DNA from: Mucilaginibacter lappiensis
GTDB lineage: Bacteria > Bacteroidota > Bacteroidia > Sphingobacteriales > Sphingobacteriaceae
DNA: 64,000 bases
Assembly: GCF_900155965.1 (NCBI RefSeq)
Contig: NZ_FTMG01000010.1
Span: 62,001-126,000 of the forward strand
Direction of reading: 5' to 3'
This document shows positions 33,824 to 42,307 of the stretch, piece by piece (position 1 is the stretch's first letter; each line of letters opens with the position of its first letter). A program made the translations under genes and the position numbers. The notes under the pieces are model-generated. The model was not told the DNA's origin. It ran no database searches and saw nothing but the letters and a program-made list of their open reading frames with translations.

Positions 33824-35437
33824 TTATTGTTGCATTTTTACAAACGTTACATTTCTTGCTCTGCTAACAGAGATTTTAAACCCAGTGATTTTATTGCCGG
33901 CATCCCTTGTAAAATATACATCATCACCGTCGTAGCCTTTGAAGCCATCGTAATAAGTAGGGTTAATGGGTTCGTCGTTTACCGGGTCAATATGGAGGGT
34001 AAGTTTGCCGTTTTTGAGTATAACTATATACTTGCTTTCTGTTTCGGAAGAATAATATACACCGGTATAGGCTTTAAGGTAATCCTCGCCGTTGTCTGCA
34101 ACTTTTACCGCGGCATAAACAGTGGTATCCTTGGTTTTTGAGATATGGATAAGACCCTTATCGTTGAATATTACTTGCTCTCCGTTTGCGGTAAATGAGT
34201 TACGCCCAACAGGCCTGAGTTTAAAGCGCGCTGTACGCAAAGTATCGTTTTTTATCATCAATTGCAGACCATTGCCGGTTTTTTGGTTGCGGTACCATCC
34301 CGTAAAAGCCTTGAGCTGATCGACTGACATTGGGTAAGCAGGAGGTGTTGCCTGTGCGGTGTGGACTTCCTTGTTTGGGACAAACAGATCCTCTACCCGG
34401 TGGATCATTCCAAAGTCGACATCCGAAACATTACTTAAAAAAGCGATAGATAGCTTTAGTTGCGGATAACACAACAGGAAGGATCGGTAACCCGCTGTTG
34501 CACCATCATGGTTAACATAATCCCAGCCTCGTCGCTTTTGTATAAATAAGCCCATTGCATAAGCGTTTTCTGTGCCGTTGTTCAGGTGATCAACGGCTAT
34601 TTGCTGTGATAGCAGGGAAGGGCTGCCTAATTTACCGCTCCAATAATATTCGTTCCATTTTAATAGGTCTTCGGCGGTAGTCAGCAGGCCGCCATTGCCG
34701 TAGGCATATTCATTGGGCATATCGGTTTGATAACCTGTATCCAGTTTGTCATAAGCAATGGCCCGGTTTAAAACGATGTGTTTAAAATTGTCGCGCCATT
34801 GGGTATGTGTCATCCCGGCGGGTTCAAAAATGTATTTACGGGTAAATTCAGCCAATTCCATGCCGGTGATGCGTTTTACGATCAATGCCTGCATGTTAAA
34901 GTTTGAATTGCTGTAGATAAATTCATCACCGGGTTTATTATTCAAATCTTTTTGATGAGATACAATGTAAAGAACATCATCATTGCTGTACGTTTTGGTC
35001 GATCGCGGCCAGCCTGCAATGTCCATCACAGAACCCCAATCGCGCAGTCCGCTGGTATGATGAAGCAGGTTACTTATCCTGATCACCGAACCATAATCCG
35101 GTATTTCGGGGAGGTATTTACGAATATCATCCTGAAGAGAAAGCTTACCTTGCTGAGCCAGCAATAAAATAGCCGCCGCTGTAAATTGTTTGGACACTGA
35201 TCCCGCTTCTGTTACAGATGCGGTGGTTAAACGCACCTGGTGTTCCAGATCAGCCATACCCCATGCTTTGGAATAAATAATCACTCCATTCCTGCTGATA
35301 GCCAGCTCACATCCCGGATTTTGCGGCTGGTAGGTGCTGAATATTTTATCTATTTGCGCCAGGGTGTCCTGCAAAGTTTGGGCATGGGCAAAGGAGGAGA
35401 TTAATGCTAAAGCAATAAAAGCAACGATCTTTTTCAT
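33824..35437 (-). CDS. Class C beta-lactamase-related serine hydrolase
   Basis: A 537-residue secreted serine hydrolase of the beta-lactamase/penicillin-binding-protein class C family. The signal peptide (MKKIVAFIALALISSFAHAQ) fixes the start at 35437; an upstream in-frame ATG adds a non-signal MHHSTLS. Active-site motifs are SxxK in AGSVSKQF (Ser80, Lys83), YxN in FIYSNSNFN and HxG in VNHDGATAG. A C-terminal domain of about 150 residues (from FTGWYRNQKTGNG) is beta-rich, like the DUF3471-type tails of D-aminopeptidase or esterase relatives. A peptidase or esterase role is more likely than drug resistance. Confidence 0.92.
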   Translation of the reverse strand: MKKIVAFIALALISSFAHAQTLQDTLAQIDKIFSTYQPQNPGCELAISRNGVIIYSKAWGMADLEHQVRLTTASVTEAGSVSKQFTAAAILLLAQQGKLSLQDDIRKYLPEIPDYGSVIRISNLLHHTSGLRDWGSVMDIAGWPRSTKTYSNDDVLYIVSHQKDLNNKPGDEFIYSNSNFNMQALIVKRITGMELAEFTRKYIFEPAGMTHTQWRDNFKHIVLNRAIAYDKLDTGYQTDMPNEYAYGNGGLLTTAEDLLKWNEYYWSGKLGSPSLLSQQIAVDHLNNGTENAYAMGLFIQKRRGWDYVNHDGATAGYRSFLLCYPQLKLSIAFLSNVSDVDFGMIHRVEDLFVPNKEVHTAQATPPAYPMSVDQLKAFTGWYRNQKTGNGLQLMIKNDTLRTARFKLRPVGRNSFTANGEQVIFNDKGLIHISKTKDTTVYAAVKVADNGEDYLKAYTGVYYSSETESKYIVILKNGKLTLHIDPVNDEPINPTYYDGFKGYDGDDVYFTRDAGNKITGFKISVSRARNVTFVKMQQ

Positions 35438-35529
35438 AGATAATGTTGAGTGATGCATAAAGGTATAGAATATTCAAACTTATTTGTAGACGCATCCATT
35501 ATCAAATAGGTGACAAATAGGATAAGTAT

Positions 35530-35562
35530 CCCCACAGGGTATCTGAAAAGGCCCCGTGGGAG
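35530..35562. repeat. Degenerate REP-like hairpin after mgtE
   Basis: CCCCACAGGG ... GGCCCCGTGGG, related in layout to the CCCCTCAGG palindromes but with altered arms. It lies 12 bp past the mgtE stop and may also work as a weak terminator. Confidence 0.4.
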
Positions 35563-35573
35563 ATATAAAATAG

Positions 35574-36950
35574 TTATAACAAAGTGCCTTTTAACATAAT
35601 AGCTGCGATGCTGAAATAGATTACCAATCCGGTTACGTCTACCAGCGTAGCTACAAACGGAGCCGAAGAGGTGGCTGGGTCCAATTTTAATCTTTTTAGC
35701 ACCATCGGGATCATGGAACCGCTTAAAGTTCCCCATAATACGATACCTATCAGCGAGAAGAATATGGTGATGGCCATGAGTTGCCAATGTTGCCCGTAAT
35801 TGTACCAATGCAAATATTGCCAGAGGGTAATGCGCAAAAAGCCGATAGCACCCAGGATAGTACCCAGGCATAACCCCGATAATATTTCCCGCTTCATCAC
35901 ATACCACCAATCTTTTACCGATAGTTCTTTTACCGCCATAGCCCTTATGATGAGCGTTGCCGCCTGCGATCCACTATTACCGCCACTGGAAATAACTAAG
36001 GGTACAAACAGAGCCAGCACCACCGCTTTGGCAATTTCAACCTCAAAATAGCCCATGGCGGTGGCCGTTAACATTTCACTCAAAAACAAGATGATAAGCC
36101 ACCCCGCCCTCTTTTTGATTAACGAGAAGATGGGTGTATGTACATAAGGGTATTCCAAAGATTCTACACCACCAAAGCGCTGCATTTCGCGCGTGTCCCG
36201 CTGTTCTTCTACATCCAGCACATCATCAATACTTACCAGGCCCAGTAAAAGATCATCATTATTAACAACAGGCAGCACTGTGCGGTCATACTCTTTAAAT
36301 TTAGCAATGGCCTCCTCCGTGCTTTCTTCCATGTGCAGCTGTAAACAAACCCCATCCATAATATCACCGATCAACTTATTGGGTTCATTTAATACCAGGC
36401 GCCTCACCGGGATATCGTCCAATAATTTACCCTGACCATCTACCACATAGATCACGTTGGCAATATCCGTATCGGCATGATTTTTTCGTAAGTATTCATT
36501 GGCTTCGGCAATGGTCATGTCTGCTGTTACGGTAGCAAAATCATTGTTAACCAGGCGCGCGATACTTTGCCGGGGATAACCCAGCGTATCCTGTGTTTCC
36601 TTTTTATGATCATCGTCCAGGTACTCCAGGTATTTCGAGCGTTCCAGCGTATTTAACGAAATGAAAAAGCTGTAGCGGTCGGTAGAGTTCAATTGGTTCA
36701 GGATCCTGGCCGACTCCACTCCTGGTAAACGTTGAATGATCTTTCGCTGTAAGAAATGGGTGATATAAGGAAATAAGGTTACCTTTTTCTTATCGGCGAA
36801 GGCCTCAAAAGAATTAAAAGCGATATCGGCAGGAAGCGAGTTTAATATTTTAGCCACATCCGTAGGGTGGATTTCGGTATTGGTTCCTTTATAAAACAAC
36901 GATTTCAGATCGCCGCTGATGATTTTATCTTTAATTTCTGTTAAATTCAT
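35574..36950 (-). CDS. mgtE: MgtE magnesium transporter
   Basis: A 458-residue Mg2+ channel/transporter of the inner membrane. The cytosolic N-domain (about 1-125) is followed by two CBS domains (about 130-255; DIANVIYVVDGQGKLLDDIPVR, DRTVLPVVNNDDLLLGLVSIDDVLDV) that gate the pore by sensing Mg2+. The TM domain of five helices (about 280-455) contains FVPLVISSGGNSGSQAATLIIR and a conserved DPATSSAPFVATLVDVTGL. The start MNLTEIKDKI at 36950 gives the normal family length; an upstream ATG adds 21 unrelated residues. No magnesium riboswitch is apparent upstream. Confidence 0.95.
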   Translation of the reverse strand: MNLTEIKDKIISGDLKSLFYKGTNTEIHPTDVAKILNSLPADIAFNSFEAFADKKKVTLFPYITHFLQRKIIQRLPGVESARILNQLNSTDRYSFFISLNTLERSKYLEYLDDDHKKETQDTLGYPRQSIARLVNNDFATVTADMTIAEANEYLRKNHADTDIANVIYVVDGQGKLLDDIPVRRLVLNEPNKLIGDIMDGVCLQLHMEESTEEAIAKFKEYDRTVLPVVNNDDLLLGLVSIDDVLDVEEQRDTREMQRFGGVESLEYPYVHTPIFSLIKKRAGWLIILFLSEMLTATAMGYFEVEIAKAVVLALFVPLVISSGGNSGSQAATLIIRAMAVKELSVKDWWYVMKREILSGLCLGTILGAIGFLRITLWQYLHWYNYGQHWQLMAITIFFSLIGIVLWGTLSGSMIPMVLKRLKLDPATSSAPFVATLVDVTGLVIYFSIAAIMLKGTLL

Positions 36951-37068
36951 AGATGTTTGGGTAATAGCTAAACGAATATATCCAGTTATACCTAAATAAA
37001 TACCTAACCACAAATCATTTTATTGAAATTTTAAATATCCATGGTTGTTGCTTCCTGATTTTATGATC

Positions 37069-37083
37069 ACGCAAACGTTTGTT
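37069..37083. promoter_or_regulatory. LacI-type operator upstream of the GH116 operon
   Basis: ACGCAAACGTTTGTT contains the perfect palindrome CAAACGTTTG with a central CG. The same GCAAACGTTT core is found in the double operator at 59851-59886 next to the LacI gene. It ends 83 bp before the GH116 start and would suit a repressor or activator of the four-gene operon. Confidence 0.6.
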
Positions 37084-37166
37084 TAATAGTTATATATCCT
37101 ACTGATAATATTGATATTAGAAAAGCCAAATGCGGGTTTATACAAGACCTGAAAACCTATTAAAAT

Positions 37167-39887
37167 ATGCAGAAGAAACCTATCCACCGTAGAGATTTTA
37201 TTAAAAAAACTGGCCTGCTGACCGCTGGTTTAGCTGCTGTGCAGTTTCCGGCATGGAGCAGGTATGTGTTTGCGCCAGGCTATCCGTTGCATAACATACC
37301 CGAGCGGAAAAATATTGATCCTGCATGGATAAAGTCGCTATACGACAGGGGAGAAGCAACAGCATATTATAAAAGTAAAAACGAGCTTAAATATATCGGT
37401 ATGCCCGTAGGAGGGCTGCATGCCGGAACTGTTTATGCCGGTGGCGACGGCAGGCTTTGGCTATGGCAAATTTATAATGAAACCTTTGAGGGCAGCCACG
37501 AAGGAATTGAATCCAAAGCCGTAAAATGGAACGACGGTACATCAGAACGAACTATACAGGCAAGGGATGGATCTGCCTATATAGAACCTGCTATAGCTAA
37601 CAACCTGCGGGTATTGGAGCAGGGCTTCGCCGTAAAAGTAGTTGTTGATGGGAAAACGTTTATCAAAGAATTGAATGAGGATCAGTGGGACGAGATTATC
37701 TTTAAACCTGCATACCCCATAGCCACGGTAGAATACAAAAGCAAAGATTTTCCGGTAGCGGTGAGTTTAAAAATATACCCGCCGTTTATTCCGCTGGATG
37801 CAGAAAACTCAGCCTTGCCTGCTACCATTTTAAGGCTTACGGTAAACAATAGTACGAATAGTCCGATCCCGGTTTCGGTATTGGGCTGGATGGAGAACGG
37901 AGCCAACAAACTCTCCGGGAAAGAGGGTACAGGGAAACGGGTTAATACCGTGCAGAAAACAAGTGAAGCAACCAGCGTCTTTTCGTCATTTGATACGGCT
38001 AACGAAGCGTTAAAAAAGACGCAGGACTACGGTACCATGTGTTTCACCCTGCACAAGGATAACGCTAAAGGCATAGCAAATATATCGCCCTGGCCGGTTA
38101 CAGAACAGCATTTTGAGCTGCCAGTTATGGAATCAGCGAGTGCAGATGCACCGGAAAAACTGGTAAGCGGTATATTCATAAAACAGGATCTTGCTCCAGG
38201 TAAATCATTCACCGCAGATTATTCCATCAGCTGGCATTTTAACAATCCGCATCCAAAACTGAAAAACTTGGTGAAAGACGCGGAAGGGGGCTTTCACTAT
38301 GGCGCGCGCTTTAAAGATGCCCGTGAGGTGAGCCAGTACCTGGATACCAATTTTGAAAAGCTAGGCACCATAACAGAGCTATGGAGCGCCACATGGAATA
38401 ACTCCACCCTGCCGCAATGGTTTCTGGAGCGCACGTTTGTCAATATTGGCACGCTGGCCACCGCCAATACCTATCGTTTTGCGGATGGCCGGTTTTGGAG
38501 TTGGGAAGGGGTGGGGGCTTGCCCCGGCACCTGTACACACGTATGGCAATATGCGCATTCGGTTGCCCGTATATTCCCGGAACTGGAAAGAGACCTCAGG
38601 CAGCGGGTTGACCTGGGTGTTGGTTTTAAGGAAGACACCGGTGCCATCCTTTTCCGAGGTGAGGACGAAACCCACCCGGCCATCGACGGACAAGCCGGAA
38701 CCATACTCCGCTTTTATCGTGAACACCAGATGAGTGCCGATAATACCTTCCTGCAAGCCAACTGGCCCAAGATCAAGAAAGCAGTACAGTTTATGCTGAC
38801 CCAGGATAAGAACGGCGACGGCATGACCGACAGCCCTATGGAAAATACCCTCGACGCGGTTTGGGAAGGGGAAATTGCCTGGATAGTTGGCCTTTGTATA
38901 GCCGCTGCCAGTGCCGCCCACGCTATGGCAGTTGAGATGAACGACCAGCCCTTTGCAAACGTTTGTGCACAGTATGTAGCCAAGGGTAGCAAAAATATGG
39001 AGCAGGAATTGTTTAACGGCGAGTATTTTATCCATCGACCGGATGCGGTTAAGGGGCGTAAAGAACTGGGATCATACAATACCTGTCATATCGACCAGGT
39101 TTACGGGCAAAGCTGGGCCTTCCAGGTAGGCTTGCCGCGGATCATCAGTAAGGAGAAATCAACATCGGCGCTTAAAGCTTTATGGAAATACAATTTTACT
39201 ACAGATGTGGGACCTTATATCAAAACGCATACCGGCGGCAGGCCCTATGCTTTGCCCGGCGAAGGCGGGATGATCATGAACACCAATCCGCATAATGAGC
39301 CCAAACCTTACGGCGAAAATACCACCTGGCAGCTGGGCTATTTTCATGAATGTATGAGCGGCTTTGAACACCAGGTTGCTGCCCACCTCATGGCCGAGGG
39401 CATGGTAGACGAAAGCCTGATCCTCACCCGGGTTATTCATGAGCGTTACCACGCCGCCAAAAGAAATCCTTTTAATGAAATAGAATGTAGTGACCATTAC
39501 GCCCGCGCCATGGCCAGTTACGGCACCTTTATTACCGCTTGTGGCTTTGAATATCATGGTCCGAAGGCTTATATCAGGTTTGCGCCCAAATGGAACAGCA
39601 CCAATTTTAAAGCGCCCTTCACCACCGCCGAGGGCTGGGGTACTTACACCCAAAGGCTAAGTGGAGCAAAGCAAACCCATAATCTGGAATTAAAGTACGG
39701 CAAACTGGAGCTTAAAGATATTGTCCTTGAAAATATCGCTGGAGGCAAAGTCAGTTCGGTAGCGGTAACACTGGGCGCGGTCCATGTTCCTGCAAACCTG
39801 AAGCAGGAGAGTAATACCCTGCTATTATCTTTTAATAAAAAGATCACCATCACCAAGAATCAAACTTTAAATATCATTTTCTCCTGA
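37167..39887 (+). CDS. GH116-like glycosidase (GBA2/DUF608 type) with Tat signal
   Basis: A 906-residue exported enzyme, first of a four-gene operon. The N-terminus (IHRRDFIKKTGLLTAGLA) has a twin-arginine signal, so it is exported folded. An N-terminal beta-sandwich (about 65-400; IGMPVGGLHAGTVYAGGDGRLWLWQIYNE) resembles GBA2_N. The (alpha/alpha)6 DUF608 domain (about 410-850) includes GTCTHVWQYAHSVARIFPELERDLR, IDGQAGTILRFYREHQMSADNTFL and QVYGQSWAFQVGL. By comparison with the human GBA2 block DQTYD, ENTLD (Asp563) is the likely acid/base; I cannot place the nucleophile with certainty. Known members cleave beta-glucosides including glucosylceramide, beta-xylosides or beta-GlcNAc. Confidence 0.85.
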   Translation: MQKKPIHRRDFIKKTGLLTAGLAAVQFPAWSRYVFAPGYPLHNIPERKNIDPAWIKSLYDRGEATAYYKSKNELKYIGMPVGGLHAGTVYAGGDGRLWLWQIYNETFEGSHEGIESKAVKWNDGTSERTIQARDGSAYIEPAIANNLRVLEQGFAVKVVVDGKTFIKELNEDQWDEIIFKPAYPIATVEYKSKDFPVAVSLKIYPPFIPLDAENSALPATILRLTVNNSTNSPIPVSVLGWMENGANKLSGKEGTGKRVNTVQKTSEATSVFSSFDTANEALKKTQDYGTMCFTLHKDNAKGIANISPWPVTEQHFELPVMESASADAPEKLVSGIFIKQDLAPGKSFTADYSISWHFNNPHPKLKNLVKDAEGGFHYGARFKDAREVSQYLDTNFEKLGTITELWSATWNNSTLPQWFLERTFVNIGTLATANTYRFADGRFWSWEGVGACPGTCTHVWQYAHSVARIFPELERDLRQRVDLGVGFKEDTGAILFRGEDETHPAIDGQAGTILRFYREHQMSADNTFLQANWPKIKKAVQFMLTQDKNGDGMTDSPMENTLDAVWEGEIAWIVGLCIAAASAAHAMAVEMNDQPFANVCAQYVAKGSKNMEQELFNGEYFIHRPDAVKGRKELGSYNTCHIDQVYGQSWAFQVGLPRIISKEKSTSALKALWKYNFTTDVGPYIKTHTGGRPYALPGEGGMIMNTNPHNEPKPYGENTTWQLGYFHECMSGFEHQVAAHLMAEGMVDESLILTRVIHERYHAAKRNPFNEIECSDHYARAMASYGTFITACGFEYHGPKAYIRFAPKWNSTNFKAPFTTAEGWGTYTQRLSGAKQTHNLELKYGKLELKDIVLENIAGGKVSSVAVTLGAVHVPANLKQESNTLLLSFNKKITITKNQTLNIIFS

Positions 39888-39917
39888 TTACCATCAACAG
39901 AAACATTAAACAATAGC

Positions 39918-42275
39918 ATGTCCGTACTAAAACTATCACATCTTTCCAAGACTTTATTACCCGCAATCCTGTTCCTATCAGAGCTTGGCTTCGCTCAAAC
40001 AAAAAACAAAACAGTTCCGGCCGTACCGGAAGTCCGCGCTATACAACGCGGTGATAAAAGGATCGTTGCTCCTCAGGCTCCCGAAGGATATCACCTGTTG
40101 TTTAAAGGCAGTGACCGTTCACCTATCATTGATAGTACAGGGGCAATTAATAGCCCTTTAGTGGACAGCAAAGTGAACCTGTATTTTCAACTGATCAGCA
40201 ACCAAATGGATACGCTCAAATACGATGTTTCTAAACAGGTAACCGTTCCCGGGAAATTTGCTGGCAAGGGTATCAATTCCCAGCCCTTTATTATCCCCGC
40301 GCTGCGCGAGTGGCACGGCGGTCAGGGGAATTATGTGTTAACATCTTCCGACCGGATAGTACTACATACTGCAAACAGAAATGTACTGCAAAAAGTAGCC
40401 GCCATTTTAAAACGAGAGATCAAAGAACAAACAGGATTAAGTTTATCCATAGTAACCGGCAAGCCCGAAAAGGGAGATATCTTTTTAACCCTGCAGGAAC
40501 CGGATAAAAGCATTGGCGAAGAGGGTTATTATTTTAAGGTTGGCGAATATGTTACCATTAGCTCTCTTAAATACGAGGGACTATTCTGGGGTACACGTAC
40601 TTTGTTGCAGTTATTGGAGCATCAAACCAGCATCCCCAAAGGCATCGCCCGTGATTATCCCGAATTTAAAGTGAGGGGTTTTGTACTGGATGATGGCCGT
40701 AAGTTTTTTAGTCTGCAATTTTTACGCAACTATGTAAAACTGATGTCCTACTATAAAATGAACGATTTTCAGATCCATTTGAATGATAATGGCTTCAAAA
40801 AATACTTTAATAACAGCTGGGACAGCACCTATTCGGCTTTTCGCCTGGAGAACGCCACCTACCCCGGTCTTACCGCCAAAGATGGCTCGTACACCAAAAA
40901 GGAGTTCATTCAATTACAGCAATTAGCCAACGACTATGCCGTACGCATCATTCCCGAAATAGATGTGCCCGCGCATGCCCTCGCCTTCACCAAAGTAGTT
41001 CCTGAAACCGGCAGTAAACTGTACGGCATGGATCACCTTGATTTGCACAACCCGCTTACCTATACCGTTATTGAGAATATACTGAAGGAATATATAGGTG
41101 GCGATCATCCGGTATTTACAGGTAAAGAAGTCCATATTGGCACCGACGAATATGCCAAAAAAGACGCCGAAGCTTTCCGTGCCTTTACCGATCATTTTAT
41201 CAAATACGTACAAGGTTTTGGAAAAAATGTAAGGGTTTGGGGAGCGCTGACCCATGCCGCGGGCACCACGCCCGTAACCGTTAAAAACGTCACCATGAAT
41301 ACCTGGTATAATGGTTATGCCAACCCTGTCGACATGAAAAAGTTGGGTTATCAACAGATCAGCACGCCCGACGGCTGGCTATACATTGTCCCCGCCGCAG
41401 GCTATTATTATGATTATCTGGATTATAAAAACATTTACGACAACTGGACACCATCCATGATTGGTGATGTGCACTTCCCGCCCGGCGACCCTACTATTAT
41501 TGGCGGCTCTTTTGCCGAATGGAATGATATTGTAGGCAATGGCATCAGCGAAAAAGATGTGAACGATCGGGTATTTCCGGCGATGCAGGTTTTATCGCAA
41601 AAAATGTGGGATGGAAATCACACCGAAAACGCCTATCCCGATTTTGCCGTAGCCAGTAAACATATTGGCGAAGGTCCGGCTGTAAATATCAGGGGTAGGA
41701 TAAGTAGAACAGATAGCACCTTTGTTACCCGTTTTACATTTGATAAAGCCGACCGCCGGTTACAGCTTCAGGGAGTTACCTATACTAAAGGCATAAAAGG
41801 GCAGGCTCTGGCCTTCTCGGGTGATAAAAGTATGGCTACGTTGCCATATCCGGAGATCGGTTATAATTATACCGTTTCCTTTTGGATCAATCCAGCCGAT
41901 AACCTCTCAGATGATGTGACATTATTCAAAGGCCCCAACTCTGTAGTGAAATTAAAACAGGGCAACACCGGCAAATTAGGCTTCTCGCGGGACGGTTACA
42001 ACTTCGATTTTGATTATGCCGTTCCCGGAAATGTTTGGACGCATGTGGTGATTTCCGGCACTAATAAAGGAACAAGCTTGTATATCAATGGTCAGCTGCA
42101 AAAGAAACTATATGACGATTGGATCCAGTTTACCGATAAAGAAAAAACAAAGATGCGCAAGGTAGAAACCCTGTTTTTCCCGCTGAGGGAGATAGGCGGT
42201 TTCCACGGTAAAATAGATGAGCTGCAAATATGGGGCAGGGCGCTATCCGACCAGGAAATCGCGAATGATAAATAG
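39918..42275 (+). CDS. GH20 beta-N-acetylhexosaminidase with C-terminal LamG-like domain
   Basis: A 785-residue exported enzyme (signal peptide ending LGFAQ). A GH20b-like domain (about 115-245; IFLTLQEPDKSIGEEGYYFKV, LFWGTRTLLQLLEHQ) precedes the TIM barrel (about 250-560; VRGFVLDDGRKFFSLQFLRNYVKLMSYYKMNDFQIHLND). The catalytic Asp-Glu pair is in HIGTDEYAKK (Asp410, Glu411). Note T instead of the usual second G before the pair. A LamG/concanavalin-like domain (about 600-780; YTVSFWINPADNLSDDVTLFKG) follows. GH20 enzymes use substrate-assisted catalysis and release terminal beta-GlcNAc or beta-GalNAc. It starts 30 bp after the GH116 gene. Confidence 0.92.
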   Translation: MSVLKLSHLSKTLLPAILFLSELGFAQTKNKTVPAVPEVRAIQRGDKRIVAPQAPEGYHLLFKGSDRSPIIDSTGAINSPLVDSKVNLYFQLISNQMDTLKYDVSKQVTVPGKFAGKGINSQPFIIPALREWHGGQGNYVLTSSDRIVLHTANRNVLQKVAAILKREIKEQTGLSLSIVTGKPEKGDIFLTLQEPDKSIGEEGYYFKVGEYVTISSLKYEGLFWGTRTLLQLLEHQTSIPKGIARDYPEFKVRGFVLDDGRKFFSLQFLRNYVKLMSYYKMNDFQIHLNDNGFKKYFNNSWDSTYSAFRLENATYPGLTAKDGSYTKKEFIQLQQLANDYAVRIIPEIDVPAHALAFTKVVPETGSKLYGMDHLDLHNPLTYTVIENILKEYIGGDHPVFTGKEVHIGTDEYAKKDAEAFRAFTDHFIKYVQGFGKNVRVWGALTHAAGTTPVTVKNVTMNTWYNGYANPVDMKKLGYQQISTPDGWLYIVPAAGYYYDYLDYKNIYDNWTPSMIGDVHFPPGDPTIIGGSFAEWNDIVGNGISEKDVNDRVFPAMQVLSQKMWDGNHTENAYPDFAVASKHIGEGPAVNIRGRISRTDSTFVTRFTFDKADRRLQLQGVTYTKGIKGQALAFSGDKSMATLPYPEIGYNYTVSFWINPADNLSDDVTLFKGPNSVVKLKQGNTGKLGFSRDGYNFDFDYAVPGNVWTHVVISGTNKGTSLYINGQLQKKLYDDWIQFTDKEKTKMRKVETLFFPLREIGGFHGKIDELQIWGRALSDQEIANDK

Positions 42276-42307
42276 CCCTGAGTCATCAATAGAATTAAAA
42301 GAATATC

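Noticed and set aside
33824..35437. Antibiotic-resistance beta-lactamase
   Set aside because: The SxxK, YxN and HxG motifs are those of the broad class C-like family, but the large C-terminal domain and overall sequence fit esterase or D-aminopeptidase relatives better.
35434..35910. 158-codon minus-strand reading frame
   Set aside because: It overlaps mgtE in another frame on the same strand and its composition (many H, Y, R) is that of an out-of-frame read.
36951..37166. Magnesium riboswitch before mgtE
   Set aside because: The leader is short and AT-rich with no multi-stem structure that I could recognise.
38379..39035. 218-codon minus-strand reading frame inside the GH116 gene
   Set aside because: Long only because of the higher GC content of this gene; the opposite strand encodes an intact, recognisable glycosidase.
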